This document shows positions 53,091-62,861 of a stretch of 64,000 nt of DNA, in pieces; position 1 is the stretch's first letter, and each line of letters opens with the position of its first letter. The position numbers were made by a program, and so were the translations under genes. The DNA is from Archangium violaceum Cb vi76 (GTDB lineage: Bacteria; Myxococcota; Myxococcia; Myxococcales; Myxococcaceae): positions 1 to 64,000 of the forward strand of contig NZ_JPMI01000277.1 in the NCBI RefSeq assembly GCF_000733295.1, in the 5' to 3' direction. The notes below the pieces were generated by a model that searched no databases, was not told the origin of the DNA, and worked only from the letters and a program-made list of their open reading frames with translations.

Positions 53091-54680
53091 ATGCGTGGTC
53101 ATGACGGTGCCAGGCGAGCGAAATCCAGAGGGGGCCCCTCTTTCCTTGGCACGGCGCCACTGCTTTTCGTTGTCGTGGCGCTCGGCGGGTGTACCACCGT
53201 GGGTCCCGATTTCACGCGGCCCGAAGTCTCACTGACCGAGAACTGGGGTGCGAAAGGCGATCCGCGGATCGCCACCCAGACGGCCACCGACATTCAGTGG
53301 TGGAAGGCTTTCAACGATCCGGCACTCGATCGCCTGGTCGAGCTCGCCAACCAGCAGAATCTACCCTTGCAGGTCGCCGGCCTGAGAATCGTGGAGGCGC
53401 GTGCGCGGTTGGGGGTCGCCACGGGCCAGCAGTACCCGCAGGTGCAGGCGGCCTTCGGCAACGTGACGGCGCAGGGAATCAGCAAGAACGCCGCCAATGT
53501 GTCCGGTCTCGACACCCATTTCGTCAATTATGAGTTGGGGTTCGATGCGGTCTGGGAGTTGGATTTCTGGGGCAGATACAGACGGGGCGTGGAAGCGGAA
53601 AGCGACAACGTGCTCGCGTCGGTCGCTGACTACTACTCCTCACTCGTCTCGCTGACGGCGGAGGTCGCGCGAACCTATACCGTGATTCGGACCTTCGAGG
53701 TGCTCATCGGGCAGGCTCGCGAAAACGAAAGAGTCCAGCAAGAGAGCCTGCAGATCGCCGAATCGCGCTTTCGCAACGGCGCGACCTCGGAGCTCGATGT
53801 GGCCCAGGCCACCACCCTCCTGGAAAGTACCCGGGCAACCATCCCCCAGCTTCAGGCCGGGCTGCAACAAGCCCGCAATGCCTTGAGCACCCTGCTGGGA
53901 CAGCCGCCGGGCATGGTCGAGGAGCTGCTCGCGGGACCCCAGGAGATTCCGCAGGCTCCCGCGCTTGTCGCCGTCGGCATGCCCGCGGAGATACTGCGGC
54001 GGCGTCCCGATATCCGCGCCGCCGAGTTCTTCGCCGCCGCGCAGTGTGCCCGAGTCGGCGTCGCCAAGGCGGACCTCTATCCGTCGTTTACCCTGTTCGG
54101 CACGATCGGGCTTCAAGCAACCAGCGGCGCGGGCACATCCTTCAATCTGGGTGACAGCTTGTTCTACTCCCTGGGTCCTCGGATTCGTTGGCCCTTCTTC
54201 AATTACGGACGCATCAAGAACACCGTGCGCGTCGAGGACGCACGCTTCCAGCAATTGCTGGTGGGCTACCGCAATGCCGTGCTCCAGGCGGCTCAGGAGG
54301 TGGAGAACGCCCTGGCCGGCTACCTCAACGCGCAGGAGAGCGTGGTCTTCGAGCAACGTGCCGTGAATGCCGCCCAGAAGTCGGTGCAGCTCTCCCTCGT
54401 GCAATACCGGGAAGGCGCGGTGGACTACCAGCGCGTGCTCGACGCGCAGCGCTCACTCCTGCAGCAGCAGAACAACCTGGCGCAGGCGCGCTCCTCGGTC
54501 GCTACCAGTTTGATAGCCCTCTACAAAGCGTTGGGCGGAGGTTGGGAGTCGCGCCAGGACCAACCCATCGTCACGGAGCCCACGTTGGACGAGATGAAGA
54601 AACGGACCAACTGGGGCGAGATGCTCACGCAGCCAAGCGCGCCCGAAACCAAGAAGTCTCCCGAGCCCGCGAAGCACTAG
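53091..54680 (+). CDS. NodT-family outer-membrane efflux lipoprotein
   Basis: 529 aa from ATG 53091 (GGGGAG upstream), chosen because a signal with lipobox VALGGC follows after an Arg-rich start. Two repeated outer-membrane-factor halves: TVGPDFTRPEVSLTENW, LVELANQQNLPLQVAGLRI, WELDFWGRYRRGVEAE, ILRRRPDIRAAE, WPFFNYGRIKNTV and VDYQRVLDAQRSLL. It forms the TolC-like outer duct. The 246-base gap before it holds the promoter of the efflux operon. Followed 10 bases later by the fusion protein. Confidence 0.93.
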   Translation: MRGHDGARRAKSRGGPSFLGTAPLLFVVVALGGCTTVGPDFTRPEVSLTENWGAKGDPRIATQTATDIQWWKAFNDPALDRLVELANQQNLPLQVAGLRIVEARARLGVATGQQYPQVQAAFGNVTAQGISKNAANVSGLDTHFVNYELGFDAVWELDFWGRYRRGVEAESDNVLASVADYYSSLVSLTAEVARTYTVIRTFEVLIGQARENERVQQESLQIAESRFRNGATSELDVAQATTLLESTRATIPQLQAGLQQARNALSTLLGQPPGMVEELLAGPQEIPQAPALVAVGMPAEILRRRPDIRAAEFFAAAQCARVGVAKADLYPSFTLFGTIGLQATSGAGTSFNLGDSLFYSLGPRIRWPFFNYGRIKNTVRVEDARFQQLLVGYRNAVLQAAQEVENALAGYLNAQESVVFEQRAVNAAQKSVQLSLVQYREGAVDYQRVLDAQRSLLQQQNNLAQARSSVATSLIALYKALGGGWESRQDQPIVTEPTLDEMKKRTNWGEMLTQPSAPETKKSPEPAKH

Positions 54681-54690
54681 AGGGTCGAAC

Positions 54691-55692
54691 GTGTCCAAGA
54701 TTTTCTCGAAGAAGGGTGTCAAGTGGATCCTGGTGGTGGCCGTGGTCGCGGTGGCCGCGCTCTTGGGCTTCCGGTATTGGAAGGGGAAGCAATCCGCGTT
54801 GCCAGAGGGGATCGCCTCGGGGAACGGCCGGCTGGAGGCGAAGCTCGTCGACGTGGCCGCCAAGGAACCGCTGAGGGTCCTCGAAATCATGGTGGACGAG
54901 GGAGCCGTCGTGCAACCCGGACAGGTGCTGGTGCGGCTGGACACCACCACCCTTCAGGCTCAACTGACCGAGGCCAACGAGAGCATCGCGGCCGCCGAGG
55001 AAAAACTGGCGTTCTCCGAGGCCTCCATCGTCAAGCAGAAGAGCGAGATCGAGCTCGCCGAGATTGAGCTCGAACGTTCCCGTCGATTGGTCAAGGAAGG
55101 CGCTGGCTCGCAGCGGGAGTTCGACGTCCGCAACGCGAAGGTGGAGACGGCCAAGGCCAGCCTCGCGGAAGCCGAAGCGATGCTGCAGACCTCCAAGCAG
55201 CAGGTGGAGGTAGCCCGGGCGAACGCGGCGACGATCCAGACGCGCATCGACGACGCGACGCTGAAGTCCCCCGCGCTCGGAAGAGTCCTCTATCGCCTGG
55301 CCGAGCCCGGGGAGGTCCTCGCCGCCGGCGGAAAGGCGCTGACGTTGGTGAATCTGGAGGACGTCTATATGGAGATATTCCTCCCTTCGGAACAAGCGGC
55401 CCGCGTGGCGATTGGGGCCGAAGGGCGGATCACCCTTGACTACGCTCCCGACCGCTCCATTCCCGGGCACGTCAGTTTCGTGTCCCCGGAGGCCCAGTTC
55501 ACGCCCAAGCAGGTCGAGACGCGCAGCGAGCGCGAGACGCTGATGTTCCGCGTCAAGATTCAGGTGCCCAAGGAGCTGGCGAGCCAATACATCGAGAGCG
55601 TCAAGACAGGCGTTCGAGGTGTTGGCTATGTCAAGACCGACTCCTCCGCGCGCTGGCCTGGCTGGCTCCAGAATGTCGTCGCGTCCCGGTAG
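54691..55692 (+). CDS. HlyD-type membrane fusion protein
   Basis: 333 aa from GTG 54691 with AGAGGG upstream. One N-terminal anchor helix (WILVVAVVAVAALLGF), a split lipoyl domain (GRLEAKLVDVAAKEPLRV ... APALGRV-like KSPALGRVLYRLAEPG), a long coiled-coil hairpin (residues 90-190) and the beta-barrel (VYMEIFLPSEQAARV). It bridges the ABC permease to the outer-membrane factor. Closest in layout to YbhG/YhiI-type adaptors that work with ABC-2 exporters. Confidence 0.92.
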   Translation: MSKIFSKKGVKWILVVAVVAVAALLGFRYWKGKQSALPEGIASGNGRLEAKLVDVAAKEPLRVLEIMVDEGAVVQPGQVLVRLDTTTLQAQLTEANESIAAAEEKLAFSEASIVKQKSEIELAEIELERSRRLVKEGAGSQREFDVRNAKVETAKASLAEAEAMLQTSKQQVEVARANAATIQTRIDDATLKSPALGRVLYRLAEPGEVLAAGGKALTLVNLEDVYMEIFLPSEQAARVAIGAEGRITLDYAPDRSIPGHVSFVSPEAQFTPKQVETRSERETLMFRVKIQVPKELASQYIESVKTGVRGVGYVKTDSSARWPGWLQNVVASR

Positions 55693-55728
55693 TGAGCGCC
55701 ATCCGTTGAGCAGCCCGGAGACTCATCC

Positions 55729-58509
55729 ATGGTCTCATCCGCGTCTTCCGCCGGAGCGAGCGGCAAACCCGTTGTTTCCGTCAAGGACGTGACCCACCGC
55801 TATGGCAAGGTCGTGGCGCTCAACGGAATCTCCCTCGATATCCCCAGCGGCATCATGGCGGGAATCGTGGGCTCCGATGGCGTCGGCAAGTCGACGCTCA
55901 TGGCGCTGATCGCCGGCTCCAAGGAGATACAGGACGGGAATGTCATGGTCCTCGATGGGGACATGCGGGACGTGCGGCATCGGCGCGCCGTTGGCCCGAG
56001 GGTCGCCTACATGCCTCAGGGCCTTGGAAAGAATCTCTATCTCGAGCTGAGCGTCTACGACAACGTCGACTTCATGGCGCGTTTGTTCGGGTTGTCGGCC
56101 CAGGAGCGTCAGAGCAAGATCAAGGAGCTGCTCGCCGCCACCGGGCTCGACCCGTTTCCCGATCGCCCGGCCGGCAAACTCTCGGGCGGAATGAAGCAGA
56201 AGGTGGGGCTCTGCGGCGCGCTGGTCCACGAGCCGGACCTCCTCATTCTCGACGAGCCCACCACGGGTGTGGATCCGCTCTCCAGGCGCCAGTTCTGGAC
56301 GCTCATCGACGAGATCCGGGCGGGACGCCCCAGCATGAGCGTCCTCATTTCCACCGCCTACATGGACGAGGCGCAGAACTGGGACTGGATCGTGGCCATG
56401 GACGCCGGGCGCGTGCTGGCAACGGGGTCTCCCGCCGAGCTGATGGAGCGGACGGGCACGAAGGATCTGGAGCGATGCTTCATCGCCCTGCTTCCGGAAG
56501 AGATGCGGCGGGGGCATACGGAGCTGTCGATTCCGCCCCGGGTCTCTGGCACGTCCGAGCTCGCCATCGAAGCCAATGGCTTGACGATGCGCTTTGGCAA
56601 TTTCACCGCGGTGGACCATGTCACCCTGGCGATCGAGCGCGGCGAGATCTTCGGCTTCCTCGGCTCCAACGGCTGCGGGAAGTCGACGACCATGAAGATG
56701 CTGACCGGGCTCTTGCCGCCCACCGAGGGGAGCGCGAAGCTCTTCGGCAGCTCGGTCGAAGCCGGCAGCATGGAGGTGCGCGAAAACCTCGGGTACATGA
56801 CGCAGGCCTTCTCTCTCTACGGCGAGCTGAGCGTCAACCAGAACCTCGCCTTGCATGCGCGCCTGTATCACATTGAGCCCGAGAAGGCGAAAGCCCGCAT
56901 CGATGAGTTGACCGAGAGGTTCGGGCTGCGCGCGCACCTCGATGCGTTGGCCGAGGACCTGCCCATGGGCTTGCGCCAGCGGCTTTCCCTGGCCGTCGCC
57001 GTTCTGCACGAGCCCCAGATATTGATCCTGGATGAACCGACCTCGGGCGTCGATCCCGTCGCTCGGGACAGCTTCTGGGAGCTGCTGATCGATCTCTCGC
57101 GCAAGCAGGGCGTGACCATCTTCGTGACGACTCACTTCATGAATGAAGGGATGCGCTGCGACCGCATCTCCCTCATGAACGCGGGAAAGGTGCTGGCCTG
57201 TGACGCGCCCCAGAAGCTGATCGAAGCACGGAACGCCTCCAGCCTGGAGCAGGCCTTCATCGGCTACATGGAAGATGCGATTGCCGACGCCGCGTCACGC
57301 CGCGGAGCTCCCGTCCAGGAAACAGCGGCGGAGAAGGCGGCGCCCCCGCCCACACCGCCGCCGGAGCTGTCCGGCCTCCGGCTGCGGATTGGCCGGATGC
57401 TCGCGTATACCCGCAACGAGACGATGCAGATCCTTCGCGATCCCATTCGATTGACGTTTGCCTTCCTGGGGTCGGCGCTGTTGATGCTGGTCTTCGGATT
57501 TGGGATCACCACCGATGTCGAGCGCATCCGCTATTCATGGCTCGACCTCGACCAGTCTCCCGATAGCCGGATGTATCTCGAGCAATTCGCCGGGTCCGGC
57601 CGGTTCTTTTCCGCGACCCCGCCGGCGTACTCGGACGAGGACGCCTTCAGGCGCCTGCAATCGGATGACATCTCGGTCGTCCTGGAGATCCCGCCCAACT
57701 TCGGCAGGGACTTCCGCCGCGGCGTCGGGCCGGAGATCATGGCTCAGGTGGACGGTGCCATGACCTTCCGCGGCGATACGGTCGAGCAGTACGTCCAGGG
57801 GGTGCATAACACCGCGCTGAGCGATCCCGCCAGTGGACTGCGGACGGCCACACCCCAGGCAGGCCAGGCGGACATCCAAGAGCGGTACATGTACAACCCG
57901 ACGTTCCAGAGCATCTACTCCATCGTGCCGAGCGTTCCGGCGCTGCTGCTGCTCTTGATACCGGCGATTCTCATGGCGGTCAGCATCGTGCGTGAGAAGG
58001 AGCTGGGCTCGATGATCAATTTCTATGTCACCCCGACCGGGAGGTTCGAGTACCTGCTGGGGAAGCAGCTTCCCTATATCGCGATCGGGATGATCAACTT
58101 CCTCATCCTGACCCTCCTGGCGCTGATCGTGTTTCGTGTCCCCATCAAGGGCAGTTTCTTGATGTTGACGCTCTGCACGTTGCTGTACGTCACGGCGACC
58201 ACGGGCCTCGGGATGATCACGTCGATCTTCACGAGCAGCCAGGTCGCGGCCGTCTTCGTGACGGCCATTCTCACCATCGTGCCGACGATCCAGTTCTCCG
58301 GGCTGCTGCAGCCCGTCTCGACGCTCGAGGGAAGCGCCGGCTTCATCGGGTCGATCTGGCCGGCCTCCTACTACATGCACACGAGTGTGGGTGCCTATAC
58401 CAAGGGCCTCGGTGTTTCCCTCTTGCTAGGAGACATTGCCTTCCTGGCCTGCTGCATTCCAATCTTCTGGGCGATCAGTGTGGCTGGCCTGAGAAAGCAG
58501 GAGAAGTAG
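55729..58509 (+). CDS. RbbA/YhiH-type ABC fusion: two ATPase domains plus ABC-2 permease
   Basis: 926 aa. First ATPase domain at 15-240: GIVGSDGVGKSTLM (Walker A with Asp-Gly in place of Asn-Gly), LSGGMKQKVGL, LLILDEPTTGVD. Second at 280-510: GFLGSNGCGKSTTMK, and DLPMGLRQRLSLAVAV where the signature normally reads LSGG, so that half is degenerate in the signature; LILDEPTSGVD is intact. The C-terminal 370 residues are an ABC-2 permease with helices near LTFAFLGSALLMLVFG and LLLLLIPAILMAV. It is the same architecture as E. coli RbbA/YhiH. It overlaps no neighbour but lies 2 bases before the permease gene. Confidence 0.92.
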   Translation: MVSSASSAGASGKPVVSVKDVTHRYGKVVALNGISLDIPSGIMAGIVGSDGVGKSTLMALIAGSKEIQDGNVMVLDGDMRDVRHRRAVGPRVAYMPQGLGKNLYLELSVYDNVDFMARLFGLSAQERQSKIKELLAATGLDPFPDRPAGKLSGGMKQKVGLCGALVHEPDLLILDEPTTGVDPLSRRQFWTLIDEIRAGRPSMSVLISTAYMDEAQNWDWIVAMDAGRVLATGSPAELMERTGTKDLERCFIALLPEEMRRGHTELSIPPRVSGTSELAIEANGLTMRFGNFTAVDHVTLAIERGEIFGFLGSNGCGKSTTMKMLTGLLPPTEGSAKLFGSSVEAGSMEVRENLGYMTQAFSLYGELSVNQNLALHARLYHIEPEKAKARIDELTERFGLRAHLDALAEDLPMGLRQRLSLAVAVLHEPQILILDEPTSGVDPVARDSFWELLIDLSRKQGVTIFVTTHFMNEGMRCDRISLMNAGKVLACDAPQKLIEARNASSLEQAFIGYMEDAIADAASRRGAPVQETAAEKAAPPPTPPPELSGLRLRIGRMLAYTRNETMQILRDPIRLTFAFLGSALLMLVFGFGITTDVERIRYSWLDLDQSPDSRMYLEQFAGSGRFFSATPPAYSDEDAFRRLQSDDISVVLEIPPNFGRDFRRGVGPEIMAQVDGAMTFRGDTVEQYVQGVHNTALSDPASGLRTATPQAGQADIQERYMYNPTFQSIYSIVPSVPALLLLLIPAILMAVSIVREKELGSMINFYVTPTGRFEYLLGKQLPYIAIGMINFLILTLLALIVFRVPIKGSFLMLTLCTLLYVTATTGLGMITSIFTSSQVAAVFVTAILTIVPTIQFSGLLQPVSTLEGSAGFIGSIWPASYYMHTSVGAYTKGLGVSLLLGDIAFLACCIPIFWAISVAGLRKQEK

Positions 58510-58511
58510 CT

Positions 58512-59636
58512 GTGAAAGCACTGCTGAACATCTTCTGGCTGGGGCTGAAGGAAATCCGCAGCTTGACGAGCGATCTCGTGATGGTCGCCTTCGTCATCTA
58601 TGCGTTCAGCTTCGCGATCTATGTCCAGGCGACGGGAACCTCGAGCGAGGTCAACAACGCATCGATTGCCTTCGTGGACGAGGACGGTTCTGCCTTGTCC
58701 AAGGAACTGTTCAACGCCTTCTATCCACCGCGGTTCAAGCTGCCGGAGAATATCTCGGCCGACCAGGTCCAGGGGACGATGGACAAGGGCCAGTACATGT
58801 TCGTCGTCGTGATCCCACCCCGCTTCGAGCGTGACCTTCGCGCGGGGCGCAATCCCGCCATCCAGGTGAACATCGACGCGACCGCCATGCAGCAGGCAGG
58901 CATCGGCACCGGCTACATCAAGAACATCATCAACGACCGCGTCTCGTCCTTCCTCGCGCGCACGGAAGCCTCGCCCAGCAAGCCGATCAACCTGGTCGTT
59001 CGCAAGCTGTTCAACCCGAACGGCGTCTCCTCGTGGTTCAAGAGCGTGGTGGCCATCATCAATCAGATCACGCTCCTGACGGTCGTTCTCACGGGCGCCG
59101 CGGTGATCCGCGAACGCGAACATGGAACGCTGGAACACCTGCTCGTGATGCCGCTGAGCGCATTCGAGATCGCGATGGCGAAGGTGTGGGCCAACAGCAT
59201 CGTGATTCTCGTCGCGACCGGGGCCTCGCTCTTCCTGGTGGTGCGGATGGCGCTGAAGGTGCCGTTCGCCGGGTCGGTCCTCCTGTGGTTCCTTGGGGTG
59301 GTCCTCTATCTCTTCTTCGCGACGGCGCTCGGGATCTTCCTGGGTACGGTCTCGCGGTCGATGGCCCAGTTCGCGCTCTTGATCACCCTGGTGATCCTCG
59401 TGCTGATGCTTCTGTCGGGCGGGAGCACACCGGTGGAGAGTCAGCCGAAATGGCTGCAGTACCTCACCTACCTCCTGCCCGCGCGGCATTTCGTCAGCTT
59501 CTCGCAGGTGATCATCTATCGCGGCGGCGGCCTGAGCGCGGTCTGGAGCCAGTTCCTGATGGTGAGTGCGATAGGTCTCGGGTTCTTCATGTACAGCCTG
59601 GCGCTCTTCCGGAAATCCATCGCGGCGGCCAAGTAG
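58512..59636 (+). CDS. ABC-2 type permease (YhhJ-like)
   Basis: 374 aa from GTG 58512 with AGGAG ten bases upstream. One N-terminal helix (DLVMVAFVIYAFSFAIYV), a large periplasmic domain (FVDEDGSALSKELFNAFYPP), then five C-terminal helices with IREREHGTLEHLLVMPLSAFE, the coupling helix typical of ABC-2 exporters, and SGGSTPVESQPKWLQYLTYLLPARHF. It would form the membrane pore together with the permease half of the preceding fusion. The operon resembles yhiI-rbbA-yhhJ; the exported compound is unknown. Confidence 0.93.
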   Translation: MKALLNIFWLGLKEIRSLTSDLVMVAFVIYAFSFAIYVQATGTSSEVNNASIAFVDEDGSALSKELFNAFYPPRFKLPENISADQVQGTMDKGQYMFVVVIPPRFERDLRAGRNPAIQVNIDATAMQQAGIGTGYIKNIINDRVSSFLARTEASPSKPINLVVRKLFNPNGVSSWFKSVVAIINQITLLTVVLTGAAVIREREHGTLEHLLVMPLSAFEIAMAKVWANSIVILVATGASLFLVVRMALKVPFAGSVLLWFLGVVLYLFFATALGIFLGTVSRSMAQFALLITLVILVLMLLSGGSTPVESQPKWLQYLTYLLPARHFVSFSQVIIYRGGGLSAVWSQFLMVSAIGLGFFMYSLALFRKSIAAAK

Positions 59637-59748
59637 GACTCGCTCTGGCACCGGGCCCGCGAGGCGAACAAGGCCCTGGCCACGATGCATCTCGTACTCT
59701 GCGTCGGCGCGCGAGCCGCGGCTGGGCTCGGAAGGAGGAGTGACCTGA

Positions 59749-60666
59749 ATGCGTGCCGATCCAGGGAACCCGGCCGTGAAGACGTCGAGCGCCGTCCTCT
59801 GGCTCTCGGCGCTGATCGTGGTGTTGGCTTCGGTCTCCGCCGGCCTCGGCCTGTTCTGGCAGGAGGGAAAGGGCCCGCTCACCTTCACGACGCTCCGGGG
59901 GCACACCGTGCAGATGTACGGGCGGGGACTGTACCGTCATGACACCCTCTTCATCGGCGCTGGCAACAAGGGGGTCGCCACCGTGGTGCTCGTCCTGGGC
60001 GTCCCTCTGCTCATCCTCTCGGCCCTGCTCTACCGCCGAGGCTCGCTGCGAGGGGCATTGCTGCTGTTGGGGACACTCGCCTATTTCCTGTATGTCCATG
60101 CCTCGATGGCGCTCGGGACGGCCTACAATCCGCTCTTCCTCTCCTATGTCTCCCTCCTCTCGGCCAGCCTCTTCGCGTTCATGCTGGCCTTCGCATCCAT
60201 CGACCGTCAGGTCATGCCCTCGCATTTCACGCCCCACCTGCCGCGCCGAGGCCTCGCCTTCTTCATGTTCGCCTGTGGCCTGGTGACCCTCGGTGTCTGG
60301 CTCGGGCCGCTGCTGGTCTCGCTGCTCCAGGGCCAGCCTCCCAAGCTGCTCGACAGCTATACGACGATGGTGACCGAGGCCCTGGATCTGGCCATCATCA
60401 CGCCGGCCACGTTCCTATCGGGCGGCCTGCTCCTCCGGCGTGCTCCCCTGGGCTACCTCATGGCCTGCTCCCTTCTCGGTGTCCTCGTGCTGCTGGGACC
60501 CGGGGTCGCCGTGGGGACGGTGAATCAGGTGTTGGCGGGAGTGCCGTTCACCCCCAGAGAGATCGTGGGGCCCATCTCGGGGTTCTCGGCCCTGAGTCTG
60601 GCCGCACTCGGATTCCTGGCCGCCATCCTCCGCCACGTCTCGGATGGAGGGGCAGGACCTCGGTGA
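59749..60666 (+). CDS. Hypothetical integral membrane protein
   Basis: 305 aa, about eight helices; GGAAGGAGGAG precedes ATG 59749. After helix 1 a short extracytoplasmic loop (TFTTLRGHTVQMYGRGLYRHD) is followed by tightly spaced helices (GVATVVLVLGVPLLILSALLY; GALLLLGTLAYFLYVHASMAL). I do not recognise a characterised family. It lies 112 bases after the efflux operon on the same strand; a link is possible but no shared promoter evidence is seen. Confidence 0.7.
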   Translation: MRADPGNPAVKTSSAVLWLSALIVVLASVSAGLGLFWQEGKGPLTFTTLRGHTVQMYGRGLYRHDTLFIGAGNKGVATVVLVLGVPLLILSALLYRRGSLRGALLLLGTLAYFLYVHASMALGTAYNPLFLSYVSLLSASLFAFMLAFASIDRQVMPSHFTPHLPRRGLAFFMFACGLVTLGVWLGPLLVSLLQGQPPKLLDSYTTMVTEALDLAIITPATFLSGGLLLRRAPLGYLMACSLLGVLVLLGPGVAVGTVNQVLAGVPFTPREIVGPISGFSALSLAALGFLAAILRHVSDGGAGPR

Positions 60667-60717
60667 CACCCCACTGAGGGGGCCTGTGAGGTTGTTGGAG
60701 AGCACGCTTGCGTCACC

Positions 60718-60795
60718 ATCTCCAGTGCTATTGGCCTGCGCGAAGGCATGCGCGTGGTGCTCGCGGACATCGAGGAGCCCGCGCTGAGGCAGAAG
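60718..60795 (+). pseudogene. Short fragment of an SDR gene
   Basis: The frame reads SSAIGLREGMRVVLADIEEP, then ALRQ. EGMRVVLADIEEPAL is the second beta strand of short-chain dehydrogenases, with the acidic residue that binds the cofactor ribose. Neither the glycine-rich start nor any later motif is present. A roughly 80-base relic next to the truncated kinase. Confidence 0.45.
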
Positions 60796-61660
60796 CACCG
60801 CACTGAGGTGACCACGCCACCTGCCCCGTTCGCGCATTCGCCGGGAAGCAGGCGCCCGCGGCCAAGGCGCACGCGGAGGCGTCGCGGCACGGACCTCCTC
60901 CATCAGGCGGGCGAGCTCCTCCGCACGCCCAGGGGAGGACGCATCCTGGGGGTGGGCTCCTCCGGCGACAGACGCGCACGAGCACCGCTCCAGGCTCGGC
61001 ATGGGTGCTCACCTTCACCACGCCGCCCTTCTCGGGCAAGGCTTGCGAGGCGTTGACGATGAGGTTCACGAGCACCTGCCCTATCTGCCGGGCCTGGCCC
61101 ACCAGCGGGGGCAGCTCGCCGAGCTCCACCTGCACGTCGCAGTGGCCCTTGAGCTCGCCCTGCGAGAGCCGGAGCGCCGAGCAGACCTCCGCGTTGAGCT
61201 CGAACAGGGCGGGCTTGCCCGGGTCATCGCGAGCGAAGCGCCGCAGGTCCGCCACGATGGCATTGACGCGGCGGATGCCGTCGAGCGTCGCGGGCAGCAC
61301 TTCCTCCACGTACTCGCGCAACTCCTCCGGGCGCTGGTGCAGCCCCCGCAGATCCCTGGAGAGCGCGTGGACGTTGCTGGTCACGAAGGCCATGGGGTTG
61401 TTGATCTCATGCGCCACGCCCGCCGCCAACATGCCCAGGCTGGACAGCTTCTCCTGCGCCACGAGCCGGGCATGCATCCGCTGGAGCTGCCGGTGATTCT
61501 CGCGCGAAGCCTCCAATGACGAGAGCAGCAGCTGGCAGCGCTCCTCTCCGATGACGTACAGCAGCCAGGACACGATGCAGAACGGAACCACCGTCGAGAA
61601 CGTGCAGCCCGCGTGAAACGCCTGCGCGCCAGACACCACGAGGATTTGCCCCATGTTCAT
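60728..61660 (-). pseudogene. Histidine kinase lacking its ATP lid (truncated)
   Basis: From ATG 61660: one membrane helix (TVVPFCIVSWLLYVIG), a coiled coil, the H-box LGMLAAGVAHEINNPMAFV and the N-box QVLVNLIVNASQALPE. Homology stops at VLVRV (about 60985), where the G1 box (DxGxG), F and G2 boxes should follow; the frame then runs through unrelated Arg/Pro-rich sequence to 60728. Without the G boxes it should not bind ATP productively. Upstream of the break the kinase is well conserved, so truncation is probably recent. Confidence 0.75.
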
Positions 61661-61858
61661 TCCGAGCGTCCCCCCACTCGGAAGCGTAGAGCACTCCCAG
61701 CGGAAGAGGGTGCTTCAGCGGTAAGAGCGCGAGCGCCTCTGTGAACTGGGAGACGCGGACGGTCCCGCTTCGCGGTGCAGTTCAGGTCCGAAAACAGCCA
61801 GCACCGCGCCGCGGCCCGTGCGATAGAAGCGGCCAGTCGAACACCTGGGGAGGAAACA

Positions 61859-62656
61859 ATGACCAAGACCGCCGACTTCCGCCGCCTGCATCAGTCCGGC
61901 ATCCTGATCCTGGCCAACGCCTGGGATGCCGGGAGCGCGCGCCTCATCGAGAGCCTGGGCGGCAAGGCCGTCGCCACCACCAGCGCCGGAGTCGCCTGGG
62001 CCTGGGGCTACAAGGACGGCCACGCCCTGCCGCTCGAGCGCCTGCTGCAGACCGCCAGCGCCCTCACCCGCGCCATCGATGTGCCCCTGACCCTCGACAT
62101 GGAGCGCGGCTTCGGCAACACGCCGGAGGAAGTGGCCTCCGCCGTGACCTCCGTCGCGCGTCTGGGCGTCGCGGGCCTCAACATCGAGGATGCCGACCTG
62201 CCGCCCGAAAACCTCGTCGCCCGCATCAAGGCGATCCGCGCCGCCCTGAAGCGCGAAGGCCTCGACATCTTCATCAATGCCCGCACCGACGTCTATCTGC
62301 GTGGGCTTGCTCCCGAGGGCCAGCGCGCCGCCGAATGCATCCGCCGCGCCGGCCTCTATGAGGAGGCGGGCGCCGACGGCATCTTTCCCGCGGGCATGAC
62401 CGACATGGGGGATATCGCCGCCATGGTGAAGGGCACCCGCCTGCCGGTGAACATCATGGCCCGCCCCACCCTCGCCCCCGCCGCCGAGTTGGAGAAGCTG
62501 GGAGTGCGGCGCATCACGGCGGGCAGCACGATCTCCGAGGCCATGTACGCCCATGCGGCGCGGCTCGCGGGCGGTTTCCTGAAGGATGGGCTGTCGGCCC
62601 CGGTCACGGCCGAGTCGATGCCCTATCCGCAGGTGAACGGGCTGATGAAGGCCTGA
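61859..62656 (+). CDS. Isocitrate lyase/PEP mutase-family protein
   Basis: 265 aa from ATG 61859 with GGGGAGG upstream. LANAWDAGSARLIESLGGKA, TLDMERGFGNTPEEV (metal-binding acids) and LNIEDADLPPENLV are the family's (beta/alpha)8 barrel markers, followed by FINARTDVYLRG. There is no KKCGH motif of true isocitrate lyase, so it belongs to the PEP mutase/oxaloacetase-like branch; possible reactions include lyase or hydrolase action on C3-C5 acids. Transcribed alone. Its last 34 bases overlap a small convergent frame. Confidence 0.85.
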   Translation: MTKTADFRRLHQSGILILANAWDAGSARLIESLGGKAVATTSAGVAWAWGYKDGHALPLERLLQTASALTRAIDVPLTLDMERGFGNTPEEVASAVTSVARLGVAGLNIEDADLPPENLVARIKAIRAALKREGLDIFINARTDVYLRGLAPEGQRAAECIRRAGLYEEAGADGIFPAGMTDMGDIAAMVKGTRLPVNIMARPTLAPAAELEKLGVRRITAGSTISEAMYAHAARLAGGFLKDGLSAPVTAESMPYPQVNGLMKA

Positions 62657-62772
62657 ACCCGCTCACTCATGTTCTTCCCGGTCGCCGGCGGGGTGGGGGC
62701 CGCCGTCTGGGCGGACGCGGCAAGGCTGAGGAAGAGGGCGAGACTCGCGGCGGCGAGGTGGAGCGGTGTCAT
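62623..62772 (-). CDS. Small secreted peptide or gene remnant
   Basis: 49 aa from ATG 62772 (GGGAG upstream): a textbook signal peptide (LHLAAASLALFLSLAASA) with an ASA cleavage site, then only about 28 residues (TPPATGKNMSERVQAFISPF and on). It overlaps the end of the PEP mutase-family gene. In the same frame upstream, a TTG-started stretch contains a lipobox-like LLSLAGC, so two signal-like segments lie in tandem. It may be the 5' remnant of a larger secreted-protein gene. Confidence 0.35.
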   Translation of the reverse strand: MTPLHLAAASLALFLSLAASAQTAAPTPPATGKNMSERVQAFISPFTCG

Positions 62773-62861
62773 CGGGTGATCTCCCAAGGGGCGGGGTCGC
62801 GCGAGCGTAACCGTTTCCCAATCACACCCCGCCAGGGAGAGCAGCGAGAACACCAGGAACT

